In this document: positions 18,353 to 27,128 of the stretch, in pieces | Numbering within the stretch: the first letter of the stretch is position 1 | Layout of the letters: every line of letters begins with the position of its first letter | From: Geminicoccus harenae | GTDB taxonomy: Bacteria > Pseudomonadota > Alphaproteobacteria > Geminicoccales > Geminicoccaceae | NCBI RefSeq assembly: GCF_019800005.1 | Contig: NZ_JABGCL010000009.1 | Location: 146,044-210,043, forward strand | Reading direction: 5' to 3' | Length of the DNA: 64,000 bases | Notes under the pieces: model-generated | The model's database searches: none | The model's input: the letters and a program-made list of their open reading frames with translations, nothing else | Told to the model about the DNA's origin: nothing | Made by a program: the position numbers and the translations under genes

Positions 18353-21232
18353 GTGGACGAAGTGAGCGAGGCCGGTCGCCTGCCGGGGGGCTCGAGGGCG
18401 GATCCGCCGGCCGCGACCCTGCCGGCCGCCGACCTGCAGGCCATGCTGGACGGCACCGCGCGGGCGATGCTGCTGGTGACCCGCCCGGACGAGGGGCGGC
18501 CGCATCCGGTGATCGTGTGGGCCAACCGAGCGCTGCGCCTGCTGACCGGGCTCGCCGACCACGAGTTGGCCGGGGCGCGCCTGCGCCGCCTGCGCGCCGG
18601 CGGGCCGGACGAGCCCGGCTTCGCCGCACTGCTGAGCGCGCTGGCGGCGGGCCAGGCCTGGACGGGCGAGCTGGCCCTGCCGACCAGGACCAGCGGCACG
18701 CTCGCGCTCATCGCCCAGCTCGAGCCCCTGGCGGATGGCCGCCATGCCCTGGTGACCCTGGAAGCGCGCCCGGCCGGGCGCGGCGAGCCGGGCGAGCCGG
18801 ACCTGCCCGGCGCGGCACGGCTCCTGGGCGACCTGATGGGCGGCGGCCTGTACCGGTTGCGCGCCGATGTCGATGCCGGGCTGAAGCTGGAATGGGCGGA
18901 TGCCGTGGTGGAGCGGCTGACCGGCTATCCCCTGCCTGAGCTCCTGGCGCGCGGCGGACTCACCGGGCTGGTGGTGCCCAAAGACCGCGCCCGGCTGCGC
19001 CGCCGCAACCTCGACCTCATGAACGGGGTCGCCACCGAGACCTGCTACCGCCTGCGCACCGCCGATGGCCGCGAGATCCGCCTGATCGACCGGGCGCGCC
19101 CGTTGCGGGCCGGCGGCGGCACCGCGGCCGCCGCCGGCCTGCCGGTGGATCGCGCGGTCGGCACGCTGCGGCTCGACCATGCCGGCGAGCCCGCGGGCCG
19201 TGGCGGCGGGCCGTCCGCCGACGCGCGGCTGATGGCCGAGCTGCTGGACGGGACCATCCTGCTGGTCGATGCCGAGCTGCAGCCGCTCTGGGTGGCGTCC
19301 GGCGGCGACGACGCCCTGTCGCTGGCGCTGGCCGATCTCGATGGCGGCTCGCTCGACGAGGTACTGGGCGAGGAACTGGCCGAGCAGTGGCGCGACCGGA
19401 TCGAGCAGGCGCTGGTCACGGGCCGCCGGAGCCAAGCCGGCTTCCGCTGGCCGGTCTCCGGCCAGGCTTGGCATCTGCTCGCCGCACCCATGGGTCCCGA
19501 AGCGGCGCTGTTGGTGGTGCGGCCGCTGCCGGCCGGCCAGGACGAGCGGACGGGGGAGCCGCCCCAACCCGGCTTCGCCGCCGAGGAGGAGCCGTTCCTG
19601 CCGCTGGTCCTGGAACATGTCTCGGACGGCGTGCTGGTGCTGGGCGAGGACGGGACCGTGCGCCGGGCGTCCCGCGCTGCCGAGCGGATCTTCGGCCTGC
19701 CGGCGAGCGAGCTGCACGGGCGCAGCGTCACGAGCCTGTTCCAGCCGCAGGAGCGGCAGCCGGCGCCCATGGCCGAGGCACCCGGCCGGTTCGAGGAGCG
19801 TGCCGCGGTCCGGGCCGCAGGCGAGCTGGTGCCGGTGGAGGCCGCGACCATGTGGCTGCCGGGCGAGCTGCCGGGCAGGGTCCTGATCGTGCGCGACATG
19901 ACCCTGCGCAAGCAGACCGACGCCACCATCCGCAACCTCGCCTATACCGACCCGCTCACCGGCCTGCCCAACCGCCTCCTGTTCCTCGACCGGCTGGAGC
20001 AGGCGATCGAGCGGGCCAAGCGCAACCGCCAGGAGCTGGCGGTGATGGTGGTCGACCTCGACCGCTTCAAGCTGATCAACGAGAGCCTGGGCCTGGACAA
20101 GGGCGACCGGGTGCTGCGCGCGGTGGCGATGCGGATCGGCAACTCGCTGCGCAAGTCCGACACGGTGGCCAGGCCCGGCAGCGACGAGTTCCTGGTCCTG
20201 GCGCTCGCGACCGACGGTGCGGAGGGTGCCGGCAAGGTCGCGCAGAAGATCCTGGACAGCCTGCAGGCCCCCTTCCAGATCAATGGCGACGAGCCGACGG
20301 TGACGACCTCGATCGGCATCGCCCTGTTCCCGCATGACGGCGACGAGCCGGACCAGCTCCTGCGCAATGCCGGCACTGCCCTGGCGCGGGCCAAGGAGCA
20401 GGCCTCGCACAGCTACCAGTTCTACACGACCGACATGAATGCGAAGGCCTACCAGCGCCTGGTGCTGGAAAGCCGGCTGCGCAAGGCGGTCGAGCGGGGC
20501 GAGCTGTCGCTGCATTTCCAGCCGCTGGTGGACCTCCTGGAGGAGCGCATCGTCGGGGTGGAGGCGCTGTTGCGCTGGAACAGCCCGGAGCTGGGCTTCG
20601 TGCCGCCCTCGGACTTCATCCCGATCGCCGAGGAAACCGGGCTAATCCTGCCGATCGGCGAGTGGGTGCTGCGCCAGGCGGTGGCGCAGATGCGCGAATG
20701 GCATGCCGACGGGCTGCACGGCCTGCGCATTGCGGTGAACATCTCCGCCCGCCAGTTCCAGGCCCGCGACTTTGTAGCCAAGATCCGCCGCCTCCTGGGC
20801 GAGACCGGCTTTCCCGGCCCGTTCTTGGAGCTGGAGCTCACCGAGAGCTCAATCATGCGTGATGTCGAGGAGACCGTGCACCGGCTGCGCGAGCTGGCCG
20901 AGCTGGGCGTGCGGGTCACGGTCGACGATTTCGGCACCGGCTACAGCTCGCTGGCCTATCTCAAGCGCTTCCCGATCGGGGCGCTCAAGATCGACCGCTC
21001 CTTCATCGCCGACGTCACCACCGATGCCAACGACGCGGCGATCGCCCGGGCAGTGGTGGCGCTGGCCGAGACCCTGAAGGTCCGGGTGGTCGGCGAGGGC
21101 GTGGAAACCCGGCAGCAGTTCGAGTTCCTGCGCGCACTGGGCTGCAACGAGGCGCAGGGCTACCTGATCGGCCGGCCGATGCCGGCCGCGGACGCGCTGG
21201 TATGGCTGCGCAATGGCGGGCGGATGGCCTAG
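18353..21232 (+). CDS. PAS-containing GGDEF-EAL cyclic-di-GMP signalling protein
   Basis: Cytoplasmic sensor of 959 residues. Several PAS-like segments fill about 25-520; the clearest is at about 415-525 (LVLEHVSDGVLVLGEDG, AERIFGLPASELHG). Then comes GGDEF (about 540-700: DPLTGLPNRLLFLDRL, MVVDLDRFKLINESLG). Its active-site loop reads GSDEF rather than GGDEF, so cyclase activity may be weak or lost. The EAL domain (about 715-955) keeps the catalytic set: VEALLRW, NISARQF, LELTESSIM, DDFGTGYSSL and EGVETRQQ. It is probably a phosphodiesterase with a regulatory GGDEF. The GTG start is chosen for the frame and its g-rich upstream site. No membrane segments are seen. Confidence 0.92.
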   Translation: MDEVSEAGRLPGGSRADPPAATLPAADLQAMLDGTARAMLLVTRPDEGRPHPVIVWANRALRLLTGLADHELAGARLRRLRAGGPDEPGFAALLSALAAGQAWTGELALPTRTSGTLALIAQLEPLADGRHALVTLEARPAGRGEPGEPDLPGAARLLGDLMGGGLYRLRADVDAGLKLEWADAVVERLTGYPLPELLARGGLTGLVVPKDRARLRRRNLDLMNGVATETCYRLRTADGREIRLIDRARPLRAGGGTAAAAGLPVDRAVGTLRLDHAGEPAGRGGGPSADARLMAELLDGTILLVDAELQPLWVASGGDDALSLALADLDGGSLDEVLGEELAEQWRDRIEQALVTGRRSQAGFRWPVSGQAWHLLAAPMGPEAALLVVRPLPAGQDERTGEPPQPGFAAEEEPFLPLVLEHVSDGVLVLGEDGTVRRASRAAERIFGLPASELHGRSVTSLFQPQERQPAPMAEAPGRFEERAAVRAAGELVPVEAATMWLPGELPGRVLIVRDMTLRKQTDATIRNLAYTDPLTGLPNRLLFLDRLEQAIERAKRNRQELAVMVVDLDRFKLINESLGLDKGDRVLRAVAMRIGNSLRKSDTVARPGSDEFLVLALATDGAEGAGKVAQKILDSLQAPFQINGDEPTVTTSIGIALFPHDGDEPDQLLRNAGTALARAKEQASHSYQFYTTDMNAKAYQRLVLESRLRKAVERGELSLHFQPLVDLLEERIVGVEALLRWNSPELGFVPPSDFIPIAEETGLILPIGEWVLRQAVAQMREWHADGLHGLRIAVNISARQFQARDFVAKIRRLLGETGFPGPFLELELTESSIMRDVEETVHRLRELAELGVRVTVDDFGTGYSSLAYLKRFPIGALKIDRSFIADVTTDANDAAIARAVVALAETLKVRVVGEGVETRQQFEFLRALGCNEAQGYLIGRPMPAADALVWLRNGGRMA

Positions 21233-21244
21233 CCGGGCGGTTCC

Positions 21245-21778
21245 TCAGGTGCCGTCGTCGAGTTCCGCAGCGGGTGCCGAGCCGGCGACGCAGCGGCCGA
21301 TCGAGCCCTCCGCGCAGACGGTCACGCCATCGATCCAGGTAGCCCCGGACAGGTCGGCGCGCAGCAGGTCGGCCCGGTCCATGATGGCGCGGGTCAGGTC
21401 CGCCCGGCGCAGCTTCGCGTCGTAGAGACGCGCATTGCGCAGGTCAGCCCCCACCAGCGACGCCTCGTCCAGCACCGCATTGGTGAAGTCGGCACGCCGC
21501 AGCTGGGCTCCATCCATGCGCACGCCCGTGAGCTCGGCGCTGAGGAACTTGGCCCCGTCCACGCGCGCCCCGCTCAAATCGGCGCCGCTCAGATCGGCCC
21601 GGTTGAACAGCGCGTTGCGCAGATCGGCACCGGCGAGACTCACCCCGCGCAGGTCCTCCCCGCCCAGCATGCAGCGGCGCCATTCGACGCCCGGGCCGGC
21701 GGCATCGGCGCAGCCGGCCTCGGCGCCGACAGGCAGCATCACGACGGTGGCGAGCAGAAGCAGGGCTGCAGATTTCAT
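21245..21778 (-). CDS. Exported pentapeptide-repeat protein
   Basis: 177 residues. An N-terminal Sec signal ([21 protein letters not shown]) is followed by a Cys-containing segment, then roughly twenty A(D/N)Lxx repeats ([17 protein letters not shown] and so on). These form a right-handed quadrilateral beta-helix. A C-terminal tail with two Cys may be disulfide-bonded. The ATG overlaps the lipB stop by 4 bases (ATGA), so it is coupled to lipB. Pentapeptide proteins can mimic DNA and protect gyrase, but an exported one cannot act on DNA. Function unknown. Confidence 0.85.
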   Translation of the reverse strand: MKSAALLLLATVVMLPVGAEAGCADAAGPGVEWRRCMLGGEDLRGVSLAGADLRNALFNRADLSGADLSGARVDGAKFLSAELTGVRMDGAQLRRADFTNAVLDEASLVGADLRNARLYDAKLRRADLTRAIMDRADLLRADLSGATWIDGVTVCAEGSIGRCVAGSAPAAELDDGT

Positions 21779-22470
21779 GTCATGGACATGGTGGCAGACT
21801 GAGCATCTATCAATCGCTCAGGTGGTGCTGCCGGCATCGCGACCGGCTCGAAAATCGGCCCGAAGCTGTCCCGCAAGGCGCGATCGACCGCGGCGAAGTC
21901 GGCCGGAATGCCCAGTGCCGCCAGTGAGGTGACGCCATGCTCCGCGATCCCACAGGGCACGATCCCGCCGAAATGGCCGAGATCCGGGGCCACGTTCAGC
22001 GCGATGCCGTGATAGGTCACCCAGCGGCGCACCCGCACGCCGATCGCCCCGATCTTGTCCTCGCGGCCGTCCGGATGGGCCACCCAGATGCCGACCCGCC
22101 CCTCGCGCCGCTCGCCCCGGACGCCGAACCGCGCGAGCGTCGTGATGGCCCACTCCTCCAGCCGCGCCACATGGGCACGCAGGTCGACGCCGCGCCGCTG
22201 GAGGTCCAGCATCACATAGGCGACCCGCTGCCCCGGGCCATGATAGGTCCAGCGCCCGCCGCGGCCGGTCTGGTAGGTGGGGAAGCGCGCTGGGTCGAGC
22301 AGCTCGTCCGGTGCCGCCGAGGTGCCGGCAGTATAGAGCGGCGGATGCTCGACCAGCCAGACCAGCTCGTCCGCCCCATCCTCGCGGATGGCGCGGACCC
22401 GCTCCTCCATCGTCGCCACCGCGTCCGGGTAGCTCACCAGCCCGGGTGCCACCCGCCATTCGAGCGTCAA
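21775..22470 (-). CDS. lipB: Lipoyl(octanoyl) transferase
   Basis: LipB moves octanoate from acyl carrier protein to E2/GcvH lysines in lipoate synthesis. 231 residues, with the diagnostic [12 protein letters not shown], the catalytic Lys in KIGAIGVRV and the catalytic Cys in IVPCGI. The start is a TTG with an aaggagaggg site directly upstream, giving [16 protein letters not shown], the usual N terminus. A much longer open frame upstream runs through the tRNA and is not coding. The downstream pentapeptide gene is coupled by overlap. Confidence 0.94.
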   Translation of the reverse strand: MTLEWRVAPGLVSYPDAVATMEERVRAIREDGADELVWLVEHPPLYTAGTSAAPDELLDPARFPTYQTGRGGRWTYHGPGQRVAYVMLDLQRRGVDLRAHVARLEEWAITTLARFGVRGERREGRVGIWVAHPDGREDKIGAIGVRVRRWVTYHGIALNVAPDLGHFGGIVPCGIAEHGVTSLAALGIPADFAAVDRALRDSFGPIFEPVAMPAAPPERLIDAQSATMSMT

Positions 22471-22527
22471 GGCCCTCTCCTTTTGCGCGTTATCGTCGGC
22501 CTGCCGGTTTTCGCTGCTCGCCGTGTC

Positions 22528-22556
22528 TTGCGGCCCCGGTCGTGACCGACTATACC
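22528..22556 (+). promoter_or_regulatory. Candidate promoter for tRNA-Leu
   Basis: TTGCGG and TATACC are separated by exactly 17 bases. Transcription would start near 22563, about 38 bases before the mature tRNA. By eye, no other pair in this gap fits as well. Confidence 0.5.
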
Positions 22557-22600
22557 GCGCGGCGCCGGCAGCCGATAGGTTACGGCTTCCCCAGCGATGT

Positions 22601-22687
22601 GCGGTCGTGGCGGAATTGGTAGACGCGCAGCGTTGAGGGCGCTGTGCCCGAAAGGGCGTGGAAGTTCGAGTCTTCTCGACCGCACCA
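22601..22687 (+). tRNA. tRNA-Leu (anticodon GAG), CCA encoded
   Basis: The 87-base gene folds as a class II tRNA. The acceptor stem is GCGGTCG/CGACCGC, and the D-arm includes AATTGGTAGAC. The anticodon stem CAGCG/CGCTG has loop TTGAGGG (anticodon GAG). A long variable arm TGCCC-GAAA-GGGCG follows, then the T-arm with GTTCGAGTC and a genomically encoded ACCA end. It stands alone between lipB (divergent) and the larA operon. Confidence 0.97.
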
Positions 22688-22842
22688 TCTCTCCCCATCT
22701 CATGAACGATTCCAGGCGGACGCCAGGCGCTTCCTGAGCTGGCCGGCCTTCGGGCTTGCCGGAGCTTGGGGCTTGAGTGCCAGGCGCGGTTGCGCTTTGT
22801 CCGCCGCCTAAGGGACGTGGTGAGCAACCAGGGAGAGTGCCG

Positions 22843-24141
22843 GTGACCGCTCAGAAGATCGAGATCGCGTTCGGGCGCTCGCACCTGAACCTGCGCCTGC
22901 CGCCCGGTGCCGAGCCCCACGTCATCCGCAAGGCGGCGATGCCCAAGCTGCCCGATCCGCACCAGGCCGTGCGCGACGCGCTGGCGCAGCCGGTCGGTGC
23001 CCCGCCGCTCGCCGAGCTGGCCCGCGGCAAGGCCAGCGCCTGCATTCTGATCTGCGACATCACCCGCCCGGTGCCGAACCGGCTGTTCCTGCGCCCGATG
23101 ATCGAGACGATCCACGCGGCGGGCGTGCCCATGGACCAGATCACCGTCCTGGTCGCGACCGGGTTGCACCGGCCGAACGAGGGCGAGGAGCTGGCCGAGC
23201 TGGTGGGCGATCCCTGGGTGCTGGAGAACGTCCGGGTCGAGAACCATTTTGCCCGCGACGACGCGATGCATGTCGACCTGGGCTTCACCGAGAAGCGCCG
23301 GGTGCCGATCCGGATCGACCGGCGGCTGGTCGAGGCCGACCTGAAGATCGCGACCGGGCTGGTCGAGCCGCACTTCATGGCCGGCTGGTCGGGCGGGCGG
23401 AAGGTGGTGGCACCGGGCGTGGCGCATCACACTACGATCCGCACTTTCCATTCCGCCCGGTTCATGGAGGACCCGCTCGCGGTGCAGTGCAACCTCGTGG
23501 GCAACCCGCTCCACGAGGAGCAGCTCGACATCGTGCGCAAGCTGGGCCCGGTCTATGCGCTCAACACCGTGCTGGACGAGGAGCGCGACCTCGCCTTCGT
23601 CAATTTCGGCGAGGTGATCGAGAGCCACCTGGCGACGGTGGCGTTCGTCGAGGACATCAACCAGGTCAAGGTCCCGCGCCGGTTCAAGACGATCGTGACC
23701 TCCTCGGCCGGCTATCCGCTGGACAAGACCTACTACCAGACCGTGAAGGGCATGGTGACGCCGATCGACATCCTGGAGCCGGGCGGCACGCTGATCATGG
23801 CGTCCGAGTGCTCGGAGGGGTTCGGTTCGGCCGAGTTCATGGAGGCCCAGGCCCGGCTGGTCGAGCTCGGGCCGGAGCGGTTCCTCCAGACGCTCACCGC
23901 GAAATCGCTGGCCGAGATCGACGAGTGGCAGACCGAGATGCAGCTCAAGCCCATGCGTCTGGGCACCATCCAGATGTTCACGACCGGCCTAACGCCGGAG
24001 GAGCGGCGGATCACCGGGGTGGAGATCGTGCCCTCCCTCGATGACGCGGTGGCGGCAGCGATGGCAAGGCACGGCGACAGCGCGATCGCGGTGATCCCGG
24101 AGGGACCCTACGTGATTCCGGTCCATGCCCCGGCCGGCTGA
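22843..24141 (+). CDS. larA: Nickel-pincer lactate racemase family protein
   Basis: LarA-type 2-hydroxyacid racemase/epimerase using the nickel-pincer nucleotide cofactor. 432 residues. The cofactor-anchoring region [18 protein letters not shown] (about 174-191) contains the Lys equivalent to the pincer-bearing Lys of Lar[14 protein letters not shown] just after it supplies the Ni-ligand and catalytic His. [12 protein letters not shown] and [11 protein letters not shown] are in the N-terminal domain. The GTG start is chosen because gggag lies about 7 bases upstream. It is followed by larC (17-base overlap) and larE. The substrate may be lactate or another alpha-hydroxyacid, as the family is broad. 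Confidence 0.9.
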   Translation: MTAQKIEIAFGRSHLNLRLPPGAEPHVIRKAAMPKLPDPHQAVRDALAQPVGAPPLAELARGKASACILICDITRPVPNRLFLRPMIETIHAAGVPMDQITVLVATGLHRPNEGEELAELVGDPWVLENVRVENHFARDDAMHVDLGFTEKRRVPIRIDRRLVEADLKIATGLVEPHFMAGWSGGRKVVAPGVAHHTTIRTFHSARFMEDPLAVQCNLVGNPLHEEQLDIVRKLGPVYALNTVLDEERDLAFVNFGEVIESHLATVAFVEDINQVKVPRRFKTIVTSSAGYPLDKTYYQTVKGMVTPIDILEPGGTLIMASECSEGFGSAEFMEAQARLVELGPERFLQTLTAKSLAEIDEWQTEMQLKPMRLGTIQMFTTGLTPEERRITGVEIVPSLDDAVAAAMARHGDSAIAVIPEGPYVIPVHAPAG

Positions 24142-25297
24142 GGGCGGCCGGCACATCCACCTGGACGCGGCGGGCGGCCTTGCCGGCGACATGTTCGCAG
24201 CCGCCCTGCTGGACGCCCTGCCGGAGCTGCAGGACCGGGTCCTGGCGGACTGCCGGGCGGTGCTGCCGGAAGGCGCCGGCCTGCCCTTCCTGGAGGAGGG
24301 CACCAGCGGCGCCGTCCGCTGCCGGCGCTTCGGCCTGCGTGATGCCGGGGCCGAGGCCAGTCACGAGGAGAGCCATTTCCGGGACATGGTCCGGCGGATC
24401 GAGCAGGCGCGGCTGGCATCCGGCACCGCCGGCCATGCCGTGGCGATCCTGCGCGTCCTGGCCGAGGCCGAAGCCGCCATCCACGGCGTGGCGGTGGACC
24501 AGGTCCATTTCCACGAGATCGGCGATTGGGATTCGCTGGTGGACGTGGTGGCGGCCGGCAGCATCGTGGCGGCACTGGCCGATGCGAGCTGGTCGGTCTC
24601 GCCCCTACCGCTGGGCAGCGGCCTGGTGCGTACCCGCCATGGCCTGCTGCCGATCCCTGCGCCAGCCACCGCCGCGATCCTGACCGGGTTCGAGTGGCGT
24701 GACGACGGGATCGGCGGCGAGCGGGTCACCCCGACCGGGGCTGCCATCCTGCGTCATCTGGCACCGGGCAAGCGGCCGGCCGTGCTGCGGCTGGAGGCGG
24801 TGGGCTCCGGGGCCGGCACCCGCGAGCTGGAGGGGATGCCGAACATCCTGCGGGCCACCGTGGGCCGGGTGACAACAGGGTCGGGCACCGAGCAGGTGAC
24901 GGTGCTGAGCTTCGAGATCGACGACATGACCGGCGAGGAGATCGGCCAGGCCTGCGAGCGCCTGCGCGCGCTGCCGGGTGTGCTCGACCTCTCGACCGCG
25001 ACCCGGCGCGGCAAGAAGGGCCGGCCGCTGGAATCCTTCCGGCTCCTGGTCCGGCCGGACGCGCTGGACGCGGTCTGCCATGCCTGCCTGACCGAGACCT
25101 CGACGATCGGCCTGCGCTGGCATGTCGAGGACCGGCTCTGCCTGCCGCGTCAGGAGGACAGCCTCGAGGGGATCCGGCGCAAGCGGGTCGAGCGGCCGGA
25201 CGGCAGCGTGACGATCAAGGCCGAGAGCGACGACCTGTCCGGCGGTAGCTTGGCGGAGCGGCGGCGGCGCAAGGCGGCCAGCGAGGTCCAGCCATGA
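24125..25297 (+). CDS. larC: Nickel insertion protein / pyridinium-bisthiocarboxylate nickel cyclometallase
   Basis: LarC inserts nickel into the pyridinium-dithiocarboxylate mononucleotide in a CTP-dependent step, completing the cofactor of LarA. 390 residues. The N-terminal domain opens HIHLDAAGGLAGDMFAAALLDALP, and a His/Asp-rich motif VDQVHFHEIGDWDSLVDVV sits at about 120-140. The C-terminal domain contains VTVLSFEIDDMTGEEIG and RRGKKGRPLESF (about 255-310). It is encoded here as one intact frame, whereas in Lactiplantibacillus larC is split and needs a programmed frameshift. It overlaps larE by 4 bases. Confidence 0.93.
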   Translation: MPRPAEGGRHIHLDAAGGLAGDMFAAALLDALPELQDRVLADCRAVLPEGAGLPFLEEGTSGAVRCRRFGLRDAGAEASHEESHFRDMVRRIEQARLASGTAGHAVAILRVLAEAEAAIHGVAVDQVHFHEIGDWDSLVDVVAAGSIVAALADASWSVSPLPLGSGLVRTRHGLLPIPAPATAAILTGFEWRDDGIGGERVTPTGAAILRHLAPGKRPAVLRLEAVGSGAGTRELEGMPNILRATVGRVTTGSGTEQVTVLSFEIDDMTGEEIGQACERLRALPGVLDLSTATRRGKKGRPLESFRLLVRPDALDAVCHACLTETSTIGLRWHVEDRLCLPRQEDSLEGIRRKRVERPDGSVTIKAESDDLSGGSLAERRRRKAASEVQP

Positions 25298-26079
25298 GCG
25301 ACCCGCAGGCCGAGCTGCTCCGTGCGATCGACCGGCATGAGGAACTGGCGATCGCGGTGAGTGGCGGGGTCGACAGCATGACCCTCGCCTATCTGGCGCA
25401 CCGGTTCGCCAGGGCGCGGGTGCGGATGGTCCATGCGGTCTCGCCCGCCGTGCCGCCGCTGGCGACCGCCCGGGTGGAGACCCATGCAGCGCGCCATGGC
25501 TGGCAGCTCGAGGTGGTGGGTGCCGGGGAGTTCGACGACCCGGCCTACCGGGCCAACCCCGCCAACCGCTGCTATTTCTGCAAGACCAACCTCTATGCCC
25601 GGATCCGCGGTCTGACCTCGGGCACCATCGCATCCGGCGCCAACCTGGATGACTTGGCCGACTACCGGCCGGGCCTGACGGCCGCCGCCGAGCATGGCGT
25701 GGTCCATCCCTTCGTCGAGGCCGGCATCGCCAAGGCCGGGATCCGCCGGCTCGCCGCCCGGCATGGGTTGGACGACCTGGCGGAGCTGCCGGCCCAGCCT
25801 TGCCTTGCCAGCCGCATCGAGACCGGGATCGCGATCGACGCGGGCGACCTCGCCTTCGTCGACCAGGTGGAGCGCGAGCTGGCCGACCTCCTGCCCGCGG
25901 GCACGACGATCCGCTGCCGGATCACCCATGAGGGTGCTTTGATCGAGCTGGGCGCGCTCGATCCGGCCGGCGAACCCACGGCACGGGCCCTGGCCCATGC
26001 CGCCGAACTCGCCAGGGCGGCCGGTCGGCCGTTGCTGGGCCTCAGGCCCTATCGCCAGGGGTCGGCGTTCCTGCGCTGA
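25294..26079 (+). CDS. larE: ATP-dependent sacrificial sulfur transferase of nickel-pincer cofactor synthesis
   Basis: LarE adenylates and then thiolates the pyridinium dicarboxylate precursor. 261 residues, with PP-loop SGGVDS at about 23-28. Three cysteines could matter: two in NRCYFCK (about 91-97) and one in PCLASR (about 169-174). Sacrificial LarE of Lactiplantibacillus uses a single Cys. A three-Cys arrangement fits the [4Fe-4S]-type LarE known from other bacteria. Its ATG overlaps the larC stop (ATGA). The carboxylase of the pathway, larB, is not in the operon. Confidence 0.92.
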   Translation: MSDPQAELLRAIDRHEELAIAVSGGVDSMTLAYLAHRFARARVRMVHAVSPAVPPLATARVETHAARHGWQLEVVGAGEFDDPAYRANPANRCYFCKTNLYARIRGLTSGTIASGANLDDLADYRPGLTAAAEHGVVHPFVEAGIAKAGIRRLAARHGLDDLAELPAQPCLASRIETGIAIDAGDLAFVDQVERELADLLPAGTTIRCRITHEGALIELGALDPAGEPTARALAHAAELARAAGRPLLGLRPYRQGSAFLR

Positions 26080-26191
26080 ACCGTCGGCGGATTGTCCCCG
26101 TTCGGGAAACGATCCAGCCCGCCCGACGCCGGTTGCACCCTGCCTGCCCCGCCACACCTGTCCTCCTGTAACCTTTTGAGGAGAACATGCG

Positions 26192-26794
26192 ATGGCGAAG
26201 ATCCTGGTGCTCTATTACTCGAGCTGGGGCCATGTGGAGCAGTTGGCCTATGCCGCGGCCGAGGGTGCCAGGTCAGTGGCGGGCGTCGACGTGGTGGTAA
26301 AGCGGGTCCCGGATCTCGTGCCGGAGGACGTGCAGAAGCAGTTCCACTACAAGATCGACCAGCCTGCACCGTTCGCCCAGCCGGGCGAGCTCGGCGACTA
26401 TGACGCGATCATCTTCGGCACGCCGACCCGCTACGGCAACATGGCCGCCCAGATGAAGCAGTTCCTCGACCAGACCGGCGGGCTGTGGGCAGCGGGCAAG
26501 CTGGTCGGCAAGGTCGGCAGCGTGTTCACCAGCACCGCCTCGCAGCATGGCGGCCAGGAGACCACCATCACCTCCTTCCATACCGTGCTGCTCCACCACG
26601 GCATGGTGATCGTGGGCCTGCCCTACAGCTTCGCCGGCCTGAACGGCGTCAGCGAGGTCATGGGCGGCACGCCCTATGGCGCCAGCACGATCGCGGACGG
26701 CGACGGCTCGCGCCAGCCCTCCGCGGTGGAGCTGGAAGGTGCCACCTTCCAGGGCCGCCACGTCGCCGAGATCACGAAGAAGCTGCACGGCTGA
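26192..26794 (+). CDS. wrbA: NAD(P)H:quinone oxidoreductase, WrbA type
   Basis: Flavodoxin-fold FMN enzyme that reduces quinones by two electrons. 200 residues, matching the family. FMN phosphate loop [12 protein letters not shown] at about 9-20, [20 protein letters not shown] at about 77-96, [12 protein letters not shown] at about 115-126, and the C-terminal [10 protein letters not shown] gaggag site lies upstream of the ATG. It stands about 110 bases after larE, so co-transcription with the lar genes is possible but not required. Confidence 0.94.
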   Translation: MAKILVLYYSSWGHVEQLAYAAAEGARSVAGVDVVVKRVPDLVPEDVQKQFHYKIDQPAPFAQPGELGDYDAIIFGTPTRYGNMAAQMKQFLDQTGGLWAAGKLVGKVGSVFTSTASQHGGQETTITSFHTVLLHHGMVIVGLPYSFAGLNGVSEVMGGTPYGASTIADGDGSRQPSAVELEGATFQGRHVAEITKKLHG

Positions 26795-26810
26795 GCAGAA
26801 GACAGCTCAG
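26791..26810. terminator. Hairpin spanning two convergent stop codons
   Basis: ctgagc and gctcag form a 6-bp stem that includes the stop codons of wrbA and of the convergent small gene. The plus strand continues with ttgctgttgt. Weak bidirectional terminator candidate. Confidence 0.35.
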
Positions 26811-27031
26811 TTGCTGTTGTCGGCTCCGCTTCCGGCTTCGGGAGCGGGGTCCTTGCGGCGATACTTGTCGGAAATGAAGAACTCGAACACCGCGTAGACG
26901 GTGACGCCCAGGAACATCCAGAACCAGATCGAGTTCGGCTCGTGCCAGGCCTCGAACGCCGTCCAGGCCAGGCAGACCAGCAATAGGCCGATGCGGACGG
27001 CGAGCGGCTTCAGCATCGGATGGGGGTCCAA
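26807..27031 (-). CDS. Small two-helix membrane protein, unknown function
   Basis: 74 residues with two hydrophobic helices (AVRIGLLLVCLAWTAFEAW and IWFWMFLGVTVYAVFEFF), joined by a short EPNS loop and followed by a charged, disordered tail. The TTG start is supported by an aggag site about 8 bases upstream and by uniformly GC-rich third positions. Convergent with wrbA. I do not recognise the family. Confidence 0.6.
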   Translation of the reverse strand: MDPHPMLKPLAVRIGLLLVCLAWTAFEAWHEPNSIWFWMFLGVTVYAVFEFFISDKYRRKDPAPEAGSGADNSN

Positions 27032-27128
27032 GATCCAGCTCCTCTTGTCGCGGCTTGTGCCGGTGTAGCGCCACCGCTAGCGTCCGGCCACGTCCCGCAT
27101 GACGGGACGATGATCGGGAGAGGTTGAC

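Noticed and set aside
17564..20515. A 983-codon open frame on the minus strand across nnr and the GGDEF-EAL gene
   Set aside because: It is antisense to two genes with clear domains; in very GC-rich DNA the opposite strand stays open by chance. The product is Gln/Arg/His-rich with no motif.
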